A DNA stretch of 38,405 nt from an uncultured Collinsella sp. (GCA_934654515.1 CAKUGA010000008.1:1-38405); one strand, 5' to 3'; positions 1 through 10,155 are shown, counted from the first letter of the stretch. The notes: generated by a model from the letters alone, not told the origin. Made by a program: numbers and translations.

Positions 1-1520
1 CGCTCCAGGCCGGTCAGGCGGCGCAGCTTCATCTCGAGGATGGCCGTGGTCTGCTCGGGCGTAAAGCCAAAGCGCTCGATCAGGCGGCTGCTGGCCTCGG
101 AATCGGTCTGCGAGGAGCGGATGATGCTGATGACCTCGTCGATATGGTCGAGAGCCATCAGGTAGCCCTCGAGGATATGCGCGCGGGCCTGGGCCTTCTT
201 AAGGTCGAAGCGGGTGCGGCGGGTGACGACGTCGACCTGGTGATCGATGTAGTGCTGCAGCATCTCGCGCAGGCTCAGGCATTTGGGAACGCCGTTGACA
301 AGCGCCAGGTTGTTGGCGCCGAAGGTCGTCTGCAGCGAGGTGTACTTGTACAGGTTGTTGAGCACGACCTGCGGAATGACGCCCTTCTTGAGCTCGATGA
401 CCAGACGGATGCCCTTCTGGTTGGACTCATCGCGCATGTCCGAGATGCCCTCGATGCGCTTGTCGTTGACGAGCTGGGCAATCTTCTCCTGCAGGGTGCC
501 CTTGTTGACCATGTAGGGGATCTCGGTAAAGACCAGGCGGTTGCGGCCGGTCTTGGTGGATTCCACGTGGGCCTTGGCGCGCACGGTAATGGAGCCGCGG
601 CCGGTCTCGTAGCTCTGCTTAATGCCGGCGCTGCCCATGATGATGGCGCCGGTGGGGAAGTCCGGACCGGGCATGATCTGCATGAGCTCGTCGACAGTGG
701 CGTCGGGATTATCGATCAGGTAGCAGGTGGCCTCGATCGCCTCGGTGAGGTTATGCGGGGCGATGTTGGTGGCCATGCCGACGGCGATGCCCTGGCTGCC
801 GTTGACCAGCAGGTTGGGGAAGCGCGCGGGCAGCGCCTGGGGCTCGGCGAGCGATTCGTCGTAGTTGGGCTGCCAGTCGACGGTATCCTTCTGCAAGTCA
901 CGCAGCAGTTCCATGGCGGGCTTTGCCAGGCGGCTCTCGGTGTAACGCATGGCCGCCGCGCCGTCGCCGTCGATGTTACCGAAGTTGCCGTGGCCGTCGA
1001 TGAGCGGCGTGCGCATGGAGAACCACTGCGCCAGACGAACCATGGCCTCGTAGACCGCGGAGTCACCGTGCGGGTGGTACTTACCGATAACTTCGCCGAC
1101 CGTCCAGGCCGACTTCTTGTGCGGGCGGTTGGGGTAGATGCCGCTTTCGTTCATCGCGTACAGGATGCGACGGTGCACCGGCTTTAAGCCATCGCGCACG
1201 TCCGGCAGGGCGCGCGCCGTAATGACCGACATCGAGTACTCGATGAACGACTGCTTCATCTCGCGGCCGAACTCCGAAATCTGGAGCTGGCCGCCGTTGA
1301 TATCCTCGCCGGCCGAGGCGCCACGGTCGACTTCGCCAAAGCTCTCCTCGAGCTCACCGTCGTCGTCCTCTTCCTCGTCATCATCGGCATCGGGGTTATA
1401 GGCGTCCGGATCGCCGTCCTCGCCCTGCTCAGCACGGGCAAGCAGGCGCTTCAGATCGTCGGGCATGCCGGCATCGCCGGCCTCGGCCATACCCTCGTTA
1501 TTGTTGATATCGTCTGCCAC
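1..1520 (-). CDS. gyrA: DNA gyrase subunit A, 5' part (cut by window edge)
   Basis: This is the breakage-reunion subunit of gyrase, which with GyrB introduces negative supercoils. The gene runs off the left edge, so about 506 N-terminal residues are visible. The GTG start at 1520 is chosen because AGGAGG lies four bases upstream. Visible motifs are [31 protein letters not shown], the quinolone-determining stretch [14 protein letters not shown] (Ser and Glu at the E. coli 83 and 87 positions, the usual form in sensitive Gram-positives), and the active-site Tyr in AAMRYTE. The window edge falls in LRRLTGLER. The odd part is an extra N-terminal segment of about 70-80 residues, strongly acidic (runs of D and E around residues 44-59), placed before the normal start of the fold. 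gyrB lies upstream with 155 bp between, and the pair is probably one transcript. Confidence 0.97.
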   Translation of the reverse strand, partial: MADDINNNEGMAEAGDAGMPDDLKRLLARAEQGEDGDPDAYNPDADDDEEEDDDGELEESFGEVDRGASAGEDINGGQLQISEFGREMKQSFIEYSMSVITARALPDVRDGLKPVHRRILYAMNESGIYPNRPHKKSAWTVGEVIGKYHPHGDSAVYEAMVRLAQWFSMRTPLIDGHGNFGNIDGDGAAAMRYTESRLAKPAMELLRDLQKDTVDWQPNYDESLAEPQALPARFPNLLVNGSQGIAVGMATNIAPHNLTEAIEATCYLIDNPDATVDELMQIMPGPDFPTGAIIMGSAGIKQSYETGRGSITVRAKAHVESTKTGRNRLVFTEIPYMVNKGTLQEKIAQLVNDKRIEGISDMRDESNQKGIRLVIELKKGVIPQVVLNNLYKYTSLQTTFGANNLALVNGVPKCLSLREMLQHYIDHQVDVVTRRTRFDLKKAQARAHILEGYLMALDHIDEVISIIRSSQTDSEASSRLIERFGFTPEQTTAILEMKLRRLTGLE

Positions 1521-1568
1521 GTTACCTCCTCATGGTTTGCGTGGTCCATTAGTTCCCTACCACGGAGA

Positions 1569-1669
1569 CGGCTTTTCCAGGTGCCGCAGATTCGCCCGAA
1601 AGAGGAGGGAAGCGTACTTGGGTACGCGACCGACGATTGAGGGCGAAGGTGCGGCGGCTGGGAAAGCCG
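1569..1669. repeat. Nested imperfect palindrome in the gyrB-gyrA spacer
   Basis: Two arms of about 29 bases (1569-1597 and 1641-1669) are inverted copies with few mismatches. The outer part pairs GGCTTTTCC with GGGAAAGCC, and the inner part pairs TTCGCCC with GGGCGAA. Inside lies a second perfect hairpin, GCGTAC-TTGG-GTACGC (1612-1627). The element starts about six bases after the gyrB stop and ends before the gyrA start region. No T run follows on the minus strand, so it does not look like a simple terminator. It may be an mRNA processing or stability element, or a copy of a genome-wide palindromic repeat. The structure is plain; the function is inferred. Confidence 0.75.
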
Positions 1670-1675
1670 CAGGGA

Positions 1676-3748
<2,073 letters not shown>

Positions 3749-3755
3749 TTATCGT

Positions 3756-3785
3756 AAAAAAATACCCTCGGGAACGAGGGTATTT
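3756..3785 (-). terminator. Intrinsic terminator after the recF-dciA genes
   Basis: On the minus strand an 11-bp perfect stem (AAATACCCTCG / CGAGGGTATTT) with a four-base loop runs into a T tract (plus-strand A run at 3756-3762). It lies 26 bases after the DUF721 stop and separates that operon from gyrB. Confidence 0.9.
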
Positions 3786-3811
3786 GGCTCTACAAGGCCA
3801 CCAGATGCGAT

Positions 3812-4375
3812 TTAAGGCTCTTTTTTACTTTGCACGCCCTTGGCCCACTCGGCACTGGCTCTCATGGCATTCTCGAGGGCCTCGCGCAGTTTTTGGTCTT
3901 CGATGGGCGCCACTTGGCGCTCGATCTCGGTACGCTCGGCCTCACTTAGGTCGGCGTGCGGGGCCGGCGGTCGCTCGGTCGTCGCCGGGCGCAGGCGCTC
4001 CTTGGCGGCGGGCGGCGTGTGACCGGGCGCGGTGGTTTTGAACACCAGGCCGTCCACATGCGCACCGGCGCGCTCCATGCGCGCACGGATGATCTCGCGC
4101 AACAGCGTCATTTCCTGCGTCCACGAGGGCGAGTCGAGATATACCAGCAGCTCATTGGACTCGGGCAGGTAGCGCAATCCCGTCACATGCCGTCCCTCGC
4201 GCGTGCCCGAGCACACAGCGTTCCATGCGCGATAGACCGTGCGCGACCCCTCGGCGGCCTCCATCTGCGCACGGCGCTCGGGGGTCGCAGCCGCCAGGAT
4301 GCGCTGGCGCTCTGCGTTCAAAAACCCGCTGAAGGCGACTGTCTCGCTCTCGCGCTCGTAATTAGCACGTCTCAC
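3812..4375 (-). CDS. DciA-like DUF721 protein
   Basis: The 187-residue product sits just after recF, the usual place of the DUF721 gene in actinobacteria. DUF721 includes DciA, a factor that helps load the replicative helicase DnaB; that role here is from family knowledge. The region around residues 48-115 fits the family fold: VYRAWNAVC, then a strand-rich LLVYLDSPSWTQEMTLLREIIRARME, matching the usual W...V...L.V...S..W...L pattern. A charged, Pro-rich linker (about 118-150) and a helical C terminus follow. The GTG start lies inside the end of recF (14-bp overlap), so translation is probably coupled. It is longer at both ends than a minimal DUF721 domain. Confidence 0.75.
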   Translation of the reverse strand: MRRANYERESETVAFSGFLNAERQRILAAATPERRAQMEAAEGSRTVYRAWNAVCSGTREGRHVTGLRYLPESNELLVYLDSPSWTQEMTLLREIIRARMERAGAHVDGLVFKTTAPGHTPPAAKERLRPATTERPPAPHADLSEAERTEIERQVAPIEDQKLREALENAMRASAEWAKGVQSKKEP

Positions 4376-5468
4376 CCATGCTCACCACCTTGGCTCGATC
4401 AAGCAGGTCATCGGTAAAGTACCCCAGGTTGGTCGTGGTTATGACCGTCTGGATATCATCGCCGATCAGCCGCAGGAAAGCGCCGCGACGCTCGCCGTCG
4501 AGCTCGCTCATCACGTCGTCCAGAAGCAGCAGTGGGGCGGTGCCCAGGACATCGCGAGCCACGGCGACCTCGGCCACCTTCCAGGACAGCACCAGCGTAC
4601 GCTGCTGTCCTTGACTGGCAAATGAACGGGCGGAGCGACCCGCCACGGTGAACTCGATCTCGTCGCGATGCGGTCCCACCAACGTCACGCCGCGGCGAAT
4701 TTCCTCGTCGGCATGCTCGTCAAGGGCGGCCAACATGCGCTCGTACGCCCAGCCCTTCAGCTCTTCGCGATCCTCGACCTGGGGCAAATTCCCCAGCGTG
4801 GACGCATAGGTCACGTTGGCGGCCTCACCTGACGCCACTTGCCCATAGGCAGTGTGCACATGGCCCACCAGCCGGTCGAGCAGGGCCAACCGGTGCACGA
4901 GCAGGGCCGAGCCCGCGCGGGCAATCGAATCGTTCCACGCGCCGAGCATCTCGCGGCAGCACCAGGTCTCCTTGAGCAAGGCGTTGCGCTGGGTCACGCA
5001 GCGCCCATAGGTGCTAGCAAGATCGGCATAGCGTGCGCTCAGTTGCATGCCAAAGTCATCGAGGGCGGCGCGGCGCACACTGGCACCTCGCTTAACCATG
5101 TCCAGATGGTCAGGGCAAAACAGCACGCTCGGCAGAACCCCGCGCACGCCGGCGGCAGAGCATCTCTTGCCGTTGCGGCTAAACGAGCGCTTACCGTCCT
5201 CCGCGCTCAATCCCATATCAAGCACGCGGCCGTCGCCATCGAGCCTCAGCTCGATCTTGCACGAGCCCACGCCGTCATGGACGAGCTCGGCTGCGGTCGG
5301 ATGCCTAAACGAGGCGCCGCTCGTCAGCAGCTGCAGCGCCTCTATGAGATTGGTCTTTCCCGCCGCGTTGGGCCCCGCAAGTATCGTCACGCCCTCGTCC
5401 AGGGCAAGGCGATAGCTATCGAAGCTGCGGTAGTGCGCGACGGAAAGATCGCGGGCGAACATGGTCAT
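4362..5468 (-). CDS. recF: DNA replication and repair ATPase RecF
   Basis: RecF is an SMC/ABC-type ATPase that binds gapped DNA and, with RecO and RecR, promotes RecA loading at stalled forks. The 368 residues show Walker A GPNAAGKTN (about 32-40), the ABC signature region ASQGQQRTLVLSWK, and Walker B LLLLDDVMSELD near the C terminus. The Walker A differs slightly from the common GENAQGKTN but keeps the GKT core. The start MTMFARDL lies nine bases after the dnaN stop with no clear Shine-Dalgarno, so it probably depends on coupling to dnaN. A second in-frame ATG two codons later could also serve. Confidence 0.96.
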   Translation of the reverse strand: MTMFARDLSVAHYRSFDSYRLALDEGVTILAGPNAAGKTNLIEALQLLTSGASFRHPTAAELVHDGVGSCKIELRLDGDGRVLDMGLSAEDGKRSFSRNGKRCSAAGVRGVLPSVLFCPDHLDMVKRGASVRRAALDDFGMQLSARYADLASTYGRCVTQRNALLKETWCCREMLGAWNDSIARAGSALLVHRLALLDRLVGHVHTAYGQVASGEAANVTYASTLGNLPQVEDREELKGWAYERMLAALDEHADEEIRRGVTLVGPHRDEIEFTVAGRSARSFASQGQQRTLVLSWKVAEVAVARDVLGTAPLLLLDDVMSELDGERRGAFLRLIGDDIQTVITTTNLGYFTDDLLDRAKVVSMGETC

Positions 5469-5477
5469 GGCGCAGCG

Positions 5478-6581
5478 CTAGATGCGGACCGGCATGACCA
5501 GGTACAGGTAGTTGATCTTGTCGTAGGACTTAAAGATGCCCGCCTGCGAGTAGCTCTTGAGCTCCAGCGTGATCTCCTTCTCCTTGGACAGGGCATTGAG
5601 GCAGCCGAAGATGTAATGGTAGTTGAAGGCGATGGTACCCGACTCGCCCTCGGCCTCGACATCGATCGTCTCCTGCGCAAGGTCCTGGTCATTGGAAATG
5701 GAGGACAGGCCCATCTGCCCGTTCTCGACATCGATCTCGAACTTGACGGCGGGGTTGGCGCTCGCGATAACGGCCACGCGCTTGAGGGCGGCGTTAAAGG
5801 CGGCGACGTCGATCTTGACGCTCGTCACGCACGAATCGGGGATGAGCTGCTTGTAGTTGGGGTACACGCCCTCGATGCGACGCGACACGTAGGTGGTGTT
5901 GCCGGCCTCGAAGACGACCTGGGTGTCGGTAGCCCCGATCATGATGGTCGCTTGGCTGGCCATGATGTTCAGCGCGTCGTTAAAGGCGTCAGCCGGAACG
6001 TTGAGCTCAAAGGAGCCCTCGAGGGTCGAGGTCTCGACCTGCGTATCGCACACGGCCAAGCGGAAGGAATCGGTCGCCACCAGGCGTACGGTGTTGTTCT
6101 CGACCTTCATGTGAACGCCGCCCAGGATGGGACGAGCCTTGTCGGTCGAGGTGACGCGCCACACGCGGCCGACCATTTCGGACAAGACATCGGTCGGCAG
6201 CTCCACGGCACTCTCGATGGCATAGGCCGGAAACTCGGGGAAGTCATTGGCATCGAGCGTGTTCAGGCGGAAAGAGCTCTTCTCGCAACCAATCAGCACC
6301 TGGCGCTCGGACAGCTCAAAGGTGACCGGGGCATCGGGGAGGGTCTTGGTGATATTGGAGAGCATCTTACAGGGAATAACCATCTCGCCCTCTTCTTCGA
6401 CATGCGCCGCGATGCGATGACGGATCGAGATGGTGTAGTTAGAGGTCTGGAATTCCAAGATGCCGTCTTGGGCCTTAACGAGCACGCCCGACAGGATGGG
6501 AAGGGTGGATGCCGAAGCGACACCCTTCATAACGACGCCGATGGCTTGTGTAAGCGAGCTCTGGCTGACGGTGAACTTCAT
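5478..6581 (-). CDS. dnaN: DNA polymerase III beta sliding clamp
   Basis: This is the ring-shaped processivity clamp, 367 residues, three repeated clamp domains. It begins MKFTVSQSSLTQAIGVV and ends YLVMPVRI, the typical C terminus that forms part of the partner-binding groove. The ATG at 6581 follows an AGAAAGG Shine-Dalgarno. The gene lies 238 bp beyond the end of dnaA, and that spacer carries the candidate unwinding site and DnaA-box-like words, so its promoter probably overlaps the origin. recF follows after nine bases. Confidence 0.97.
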   Translation of the reverse strand: MKFTVSQSSLTQAIGVVMKGVASASTLPILSGVLVKAQDGILEFQTSNYTISIRHRIAAHVEEEGEMVIPCKMLSNITKTLPDAPVTFELSERQVLIGCEKSSFRLNTLDANDFPEFPAYAIESAVELPTDVLSEMVGRVWRVTSTDKARPILGGVHMKVENNTVRLVATDSFRLAVCDTQVETSTLEGSFELNVPADAFNDALNIMASQATIMIGATDTQVVFEAGNTTYVSRRIEGVYPNYKQLIPDSCVTSVKIDVAAFNAALKRVAVIASANPAVKFEIDVENGQMGLSSISNDQDLAQETIDVEAEGESGTIAFNYHYIFGCLNALSKEKEITLELKSYSQAGIFKSYDKINYLYLVMPVRI

Positions 6582-6589
6582 CTTTTAAT

Positions 6590-6811
6590 ACCTTTCTATA
6601 GATATAAATATCTTAATAATAGTAATAGCACTGACGAAACTGTTGATTACTCCCAAAGACGCAGGTCAGACCCAGAAAGAGAATCGACAGCAACCTGTGT
6701 GCAACAGGGGTGGTTTTCCACGTTCAAAACCTGCGCAAAACTTTTCATCACCGCGGGTTGGGTTTTAGACACCTTATGCCCGTGGTTTCGACAAGTTTTC
6801 AACAGGTGTCT
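6590..6811. other. oriC: Candidate oriC, dnaA-dnaN spacer
   Basis: The spacer holds an AT-rich tract (6594-6628) ending in TAATAATAGTAATAG (6614-6628). These five in-phase TAA/TAG triplets resemble the DnaA-trio of the bacterial unwinding site. TGTTGATTA (6641-6649), a 7/9 match to the box word, follows 12 bases on. TTTTCCACG (6714-6722) and TTTTCAACA (6796-6804, within GTTTTCAACAGG) are further DnaA-box candidates. An 8-bp inverted repeat, AGACACCT / AGGTGTCT (6767-6774 and 6804-6811), overlaps the last box. I saw no canonical TTATCCACA here. The dnaA-dnaN spacer is the usual origin site in Gram-positives; the origin call is inference from position plus these motifs. Confidence 0.7.
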
Positions 6812-6819
6812 CTATTTCC

Positions 6820-8544
6820 CTACGAGCGCAGTGTAATTTTATCGCGCAGCGACTTGAGGTCTTCGGTGACGGTGCGGTCTTCCTGGATCATCTTCTGGAC
6901 CTTTTTGTAGCTCGTACTGACGGTCGAGTGGTTGCGGTTGCCAAATTCGGCGCCCACCGCCGTGGTCGTCATCTCGCACATCTCGATGGCCAGATAGATG
7001 GCAATATGGCGTGCTTTGGCGATATTGGCGTTGCGACGCGGGCCGATGAGCTCCTCGTGCGTCACGCCGTACTGCTCTTCGATGACGGACTGAACCGTCT
7101 GGACGTTGATCTTTTTGGCCGATGTGTCGAAGTACTGGCTGGCGATGGCGTCGATATCGTCAAAGGTGAGCTCCCCGCCCTCGCGCTCGCGGTCGCCCGC
7201 CTCGCCGGCGCAGCGCTCGCAAAAGCTCTCGAGTTCGCGGATGTTGGTGCCCGAGACCTCGGCCATGTGTTTAAAGTGCTCGTCGGTCAGGTGCCCGCTG
7301 TCGCCCCCATAGGCCGCCAGCAGCGAGTCGTCGCCTGCCTCGGGAGCGGCGACGATGGTGTTCTCGTAATAGCGCTGCAAGATCTTGTATTTCATCTCGT
7401 AGCTGGGCTCTGCGACCAGGCAGAGCATGCCGGCGTTGAAGCGGCTGGTCAGACGCTCGTCCATGCTCAGGTCCTTGGGGGCGCGGTCTGCCGCGATGAC
7501 GACCTTCTTGTTGTTGCGGATGAACTCGTCCATGAGCTGGAAAAAGTAGTCCACGCTCGCGCGCTTGCCGATGATGTTTTGGATGTCATCGATGATGAGC
7601 ACGTCCACGCCGTGGTATGCCTGCATGATAGGGGCGTTGCTCTTCTTTTGGCGGTCGAACTCGGTCATCAGGTCGTCCAGATATGCCTGGGAGTTGGCAT
7701 ACTTGACCTTGATCTCGGGCGACTTCTCGGCGAGCTCGTTTTTGATAGCAAGCAGCAGGTGCGTCTTGCCCAGGCCCGATTTGCCGTAGATGAACAGTGA
7801 TGTGCACGTGCCGCGCTCGTCCGCGAGGGCGGCAAACTTGAGTGCCGAGCGATAGGCATGGCTGTTCTCGGGGCCGTAGACAAAGTTCTCAAAGGTAAAT
7901 TTTGAGTTCGCGGCGAGCGGGGCTCCATCCGTATTCTGCTCGGCCGGTACGGTCGGTGCTGGCATGGGTGAAGCGGGGGTCGCAGCTTGCGTGGACTTAG
8001 TCGGCGCTCCGCCCTTCATCTGGTTCATCATGCGGCGAAAATCATCGGCCGAGAGCGTGTTCTTGATTGCAATGCCCGAATCCGCGCCCGCCGCTGCGTC
8101 GTGAGCGATAGGCATGTGCGTGACGGGTGCGTTCGTTGACGTCGCCGCCGCGGTCGGCAACGGTGCCATGGTTTCACGGGAAACATCGCTGTGCTGGTGC
8201 TCGATTGTCGGCACGTCGCCTGCGGAGGCCGGCACCGCCGGGGAGGCAGCGGCAGCCGTGGCGGGCGCCGTCGCGGCAGCAGATTCCGCCACGGCGCCTT
8301 GCGGTGCCACGATGTCGAGCGCGATTGGTGCAAAGGCGATTTCTTCCAGATAGGCCTCAATAGTCGGCTGATGCTTTTTGAGCTGCGCGATGGCAAAGCG
8401 CGAGGGGGCCTCGATCGTGAGCGTATCTTCGGTCAGGCTTATGGCGCGCGATTGCCCCAGCATGTTGATGAGGCGTGCATCTTGGCCGTCGCGCTGGCAA
8501 AAGGCGATGGCATCCCCCAGGATGATGCTTGCTTCCTCGTCCAC
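6820..8544 (-). CDS. dnaA: Chromosomal replication initiator DnaA
   Basis: DnaA is an AAA+ ATPase that binds origin boxes and unwinds DNA. The 574 residues comprise domain I (about 1-80), a long Ala/Pro/Thr-rich linker domain II (about 85-212), an AAA+ core with Walker A GKSGLGKT (254-261) and Walker B VLIIDDIQ, and domain IV. The recognition-helix signature reads GNRNHSTVSTS, so residues 538-540 are Asn-His-Ser where E. coli has Asp433-His434-Thr435. The arginine before it (in AKARHIAIYL) is kept. The GTG start at 8544 follows GGGAGAG. The ATPase/winged-helix gene ends 15 bases upstream, so the two form an operon. A degenerate parS-like site lies inside the domain II coding region (8170-8185). 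Confidence 0.97.
   Translation of the reverse strand: MDEEASIILGDAIAFCQRDGQDARLINMLGQSRAISLTEDTLTIEAPSRFAIAQLKKHQPTIEAYLEEIAFAPIALDIVAPQGAVAESAAATAPATAAAASPAVPASAGDVPTIEHQHSDVSRETMAPLPTAAATSTNAPVTHMPIAHDAAAGADSGIAIKNTLSADDFRRMMNQMKGGAPTKSTQAATPASPMPAPTVPAEQNTDGAPLAANSKFTFENFVYGPENSHAYRSALKFAALADERGTCTSLFIYGKSGLGKTHLLLAIKNELAEKSPEIKVKYANSQAYLDDLMTEFDRQKKSNAPIMQAYHGVDVLIIDDIQNIIGKRASVDYFFQLMDEFIRNNKKVVIAADRAPKDLSMDERLTSRFNAGMLCLVAEPSYEMKYKILQRYYENTIVAAPEAGDDSLLAAYGGDSGHLTDEHFKHMAEVSGTNIRELESFCERCAGEAGDREREGGELTFDDIDAIASQYFDTSAKKINVQTVQSVIEEQYGVTHEELIGPRRNANIAKARHIAIYLAIEMCEMTTTAVGAEFGNRNHSTVSTSYKKVQKMIQEDRTVTEDLKSLRDKITLRS
8170..8185. promoter_or_regulatory. Degenerate parS-like site inside dnaA
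   Basis: GGTTTCACGGGAAACA matches 14 of 16 positions of the parS sequence TGTTTCACGTGAAACA found three times near parA. It lies in the variable linker coding region of dnaA, where sequence constraint is low. The change in the central CGTG core may weaken ParB binding. Confidence 0.4.
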
Positions 8545-8559
8545 TGTCTCTCCCGTTCT

Positions 8560-9912
8560 TTAGCTCTGAGCTCGCACGCGAGCGGCGCCGAGTTCGGTCA
8601 GATGGTATTTCTGGCCATGCTTGATGACCAAGCCGGCCTGAGCCAAGTCATTGAGCGTGCGTGACCAAGTGGGGGCCGAGTTTCCAAACGCCCTCGCCAG
8701 ATCGGTTGCACCGCACGCTTGATTTTGCGCCAGATAGCCCAGCGCGGCGTTGCCGCGATCGCTTACGAACACGTCCGGCTGTGGCTGCGCATACTGATTT
8801 GCTGCATTAGGATACATCATTTGAGCTGCTGGTTGTTGAGAACTCTGCATCGGCGGCATTTGCTGTTGAAAACTTTGAGGCCACTGTTGGTAAGGCTGCG
8901 GAGGCATCTGCTGGGCCCAGGGGTTGTACTGCTGCTGCGGCATCTGCTGGTACGGCTGCTGATATCCCTGCTGGTACTGCTGCGGGAACTGCTGGCCATA
9001 CCCCAGTGGCGGCATCTGCTGATATGGATATCCCTGCTGGTACGGCTGATAGCCCATTTGCTGGCCGCCCGGTGCCCCCGTCGCCTGCTGCATTGCTGCT
9101 GCATCCTGATCCGCCAGCGGCATGGCCTCTGGCACGTTTGGCGGCATCGACATCGATGCCGCCTGGGGCTCTTGTGCAGGAAGCATTCCGGGCTGCTGCA
9201 TCTGTCCCATGCGGGGCTGCATCTGCTGCGTTGCCATGGGCTGCTGCGCAAAAGCTCCCGGCAGCGGATATGTGGGCTGCTCCGTCTCGGGCCGCACGGC
9301 AGCGCCGCGTCCGCTGGCGCGCTCGATTTCCTGCACGCGTTTAGGGTTCAGGCTTACCGTAACCACGGTGCCGTTGCCCATGTTGTCCTCGATGGATACG
9401 GCACCGCCGGCGTTTTCCAAATACTCCTGCACCATGGGAAACCCTGCTCCGGTTCCACGGATGTAGCGCTTCATCTTGCTGTTTGCGCTGGTAACGCCAA
9501 AGTCGAAAGCGCGCTCCTTGTCGTCGATGCCGGGCCCCTGATCGGCAAATCGGATGGTGTCTCCGCCGTCCAGAATCGAGATGATGGGCTCGGCAAAGTG
9601 TGCGTGGATAAAGTTTTCGACAATCTCGCGGATGACCATGAGCGAGATATGGCCACCTTGTTCTTTCATGCACTGGTAGACGGTGTTGGTCGTCTCTTCC
9701 AAATACGTGCGGACATCTTGCGGATCAATGACGATCACACGTGGTGTCGACAGCATGTCGTCATAGACGGCGATGCGCGCGGCGTACATGGCTTTTGGCG
9801 CCTGCGTGGTCGTCTGCTCGCCTTCGTCACGCTCTTCGCGCACGCCGGTGATGTGCTCGTTGTCGGGTACCGGGTCTCCGGAATCGACCATGGTGTAAAA
9901 GTCGTCAGACAT
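8560..9912 (-). CDS. GHKL ATPase with Gln-rich linker and winged-helix domain
   Basis: I do not know a named gene for this 450-residue protein. Residues about 60-190 form a HATPase_c domain: N box REIVENFIHAH (Asn100), G1 box FADQGPGID (Asp124) and G2 box RGTGAGFPMV (153-161), then GNGTVVTVSL. There is no DHp/HisKA domain or phospho-accepting His motif, so it is not an ordinary histidine kinase and looks more like an anti-sigma-type ATPase. Residues about 212-380 are low complexity, very rich in Gln, Pro, Met and Tyr, and prion-like in composition. The last 70 residues look like a winged helix (ALGYLAQNQACGATDLARAF, then a wing). It lies 15 bp upstream of dnaA in one operon and faces rpmH across an origin-like spacer. 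A role in controlling initiation or dnaA expression is inference. The ATG at 9912 has only a weak Shine-Dalgarno. Confidence 0.85.
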   Translation of the reverse strand: MSDDFYTMVDSGDPVPDNEHITGVREERDEGEQTTTQAPKAMYAARIAVYDDMLSTPRVIVIDPQDVRTYLEETTNTVYQCMKEQGGHISLMVIREIVENFIHAHFAEPIISILDGGDTIRFADQGPGIDDKERAFDFGVTSANSKMKRYIRGTGAGFPMVQEYLENAGGAVSIEDNMGNGTVVTVSLNPKRVQEIERASGRGAAVRPETEQPTYPLPGAFAQQPMATQQMQPRMGQMQQPGMLPAQEPQAASMSMPPNVPEAMPLADQDAAAMQQATGAPGGQQMGYQPYQQGYPYQQMPPLGYGQQFPQQYQQGYQQPYQQMPQQQYNPWAQQMPPQPYQQWPQSFQQQMPPMQSSQQPAAQMMYPNAANQYAQPQPDVFVSDRGNAALGYLAQNQACGATDLARAFGNSAPTWSRTLNDLAQAGLVIKHGQKYHLTELGAARVRAQS

Positions 9913-9935
9913 GCCGCTCGCAATCTTTCAAAAGG

Positions 9936-10058
9936 TTTCGAACAAATAGTAGCTCACCGTGCAATGTTTCTCATCTTTCGACAACTTTTCAAAACCTGTT
10001 GAAAACTTTGGAAAACGGACGAAAAGTTCTCAACATTGCCAACATGACCTGTTGAAAA
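9936..10058. other. Cluster of DnaA-box-like repeats upstream of the dnaA operon
   Basis: In the 345-bp divergent spacer before rpmH, CCTGTTGAAAAC occurs twice exactly (9995-10006 and 10048-10059). It is the reverse complement of GTTTTCAACAGG in the dnaA-dnaN spacer. Related words are TTTCGAACA (9936-9944), CTTTCGACA (9975-9983), TTTTCAAAA (9986-9994) and TTCTCAACA (10027-10035). This resembles the second box cluster upstream of dnaA in Bacillus subtilis. It could be half of a bipartite origin, a dnaA autoregulatory site, or both. The dnaA operon promoter must also lie here, but I cannot place it with confidence. Confidence 0.6.
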
Positions 10059-10155
10059 CTCGATGAAATATCGTGAAAAGTTGCCCACTGCCTCAAATAC
10101 CGATTCTGCTTATGGGGGAACCGTGTACTCTTTGCAACCTTTTACCTTTGATTTC

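Noticed and set aside
4839..6836. Long plus-strand frame of 665 codons across recF and dnaN
   Set aside because: It is antisense to two clear genes. The frame is open only because of codon bias on the other strand.
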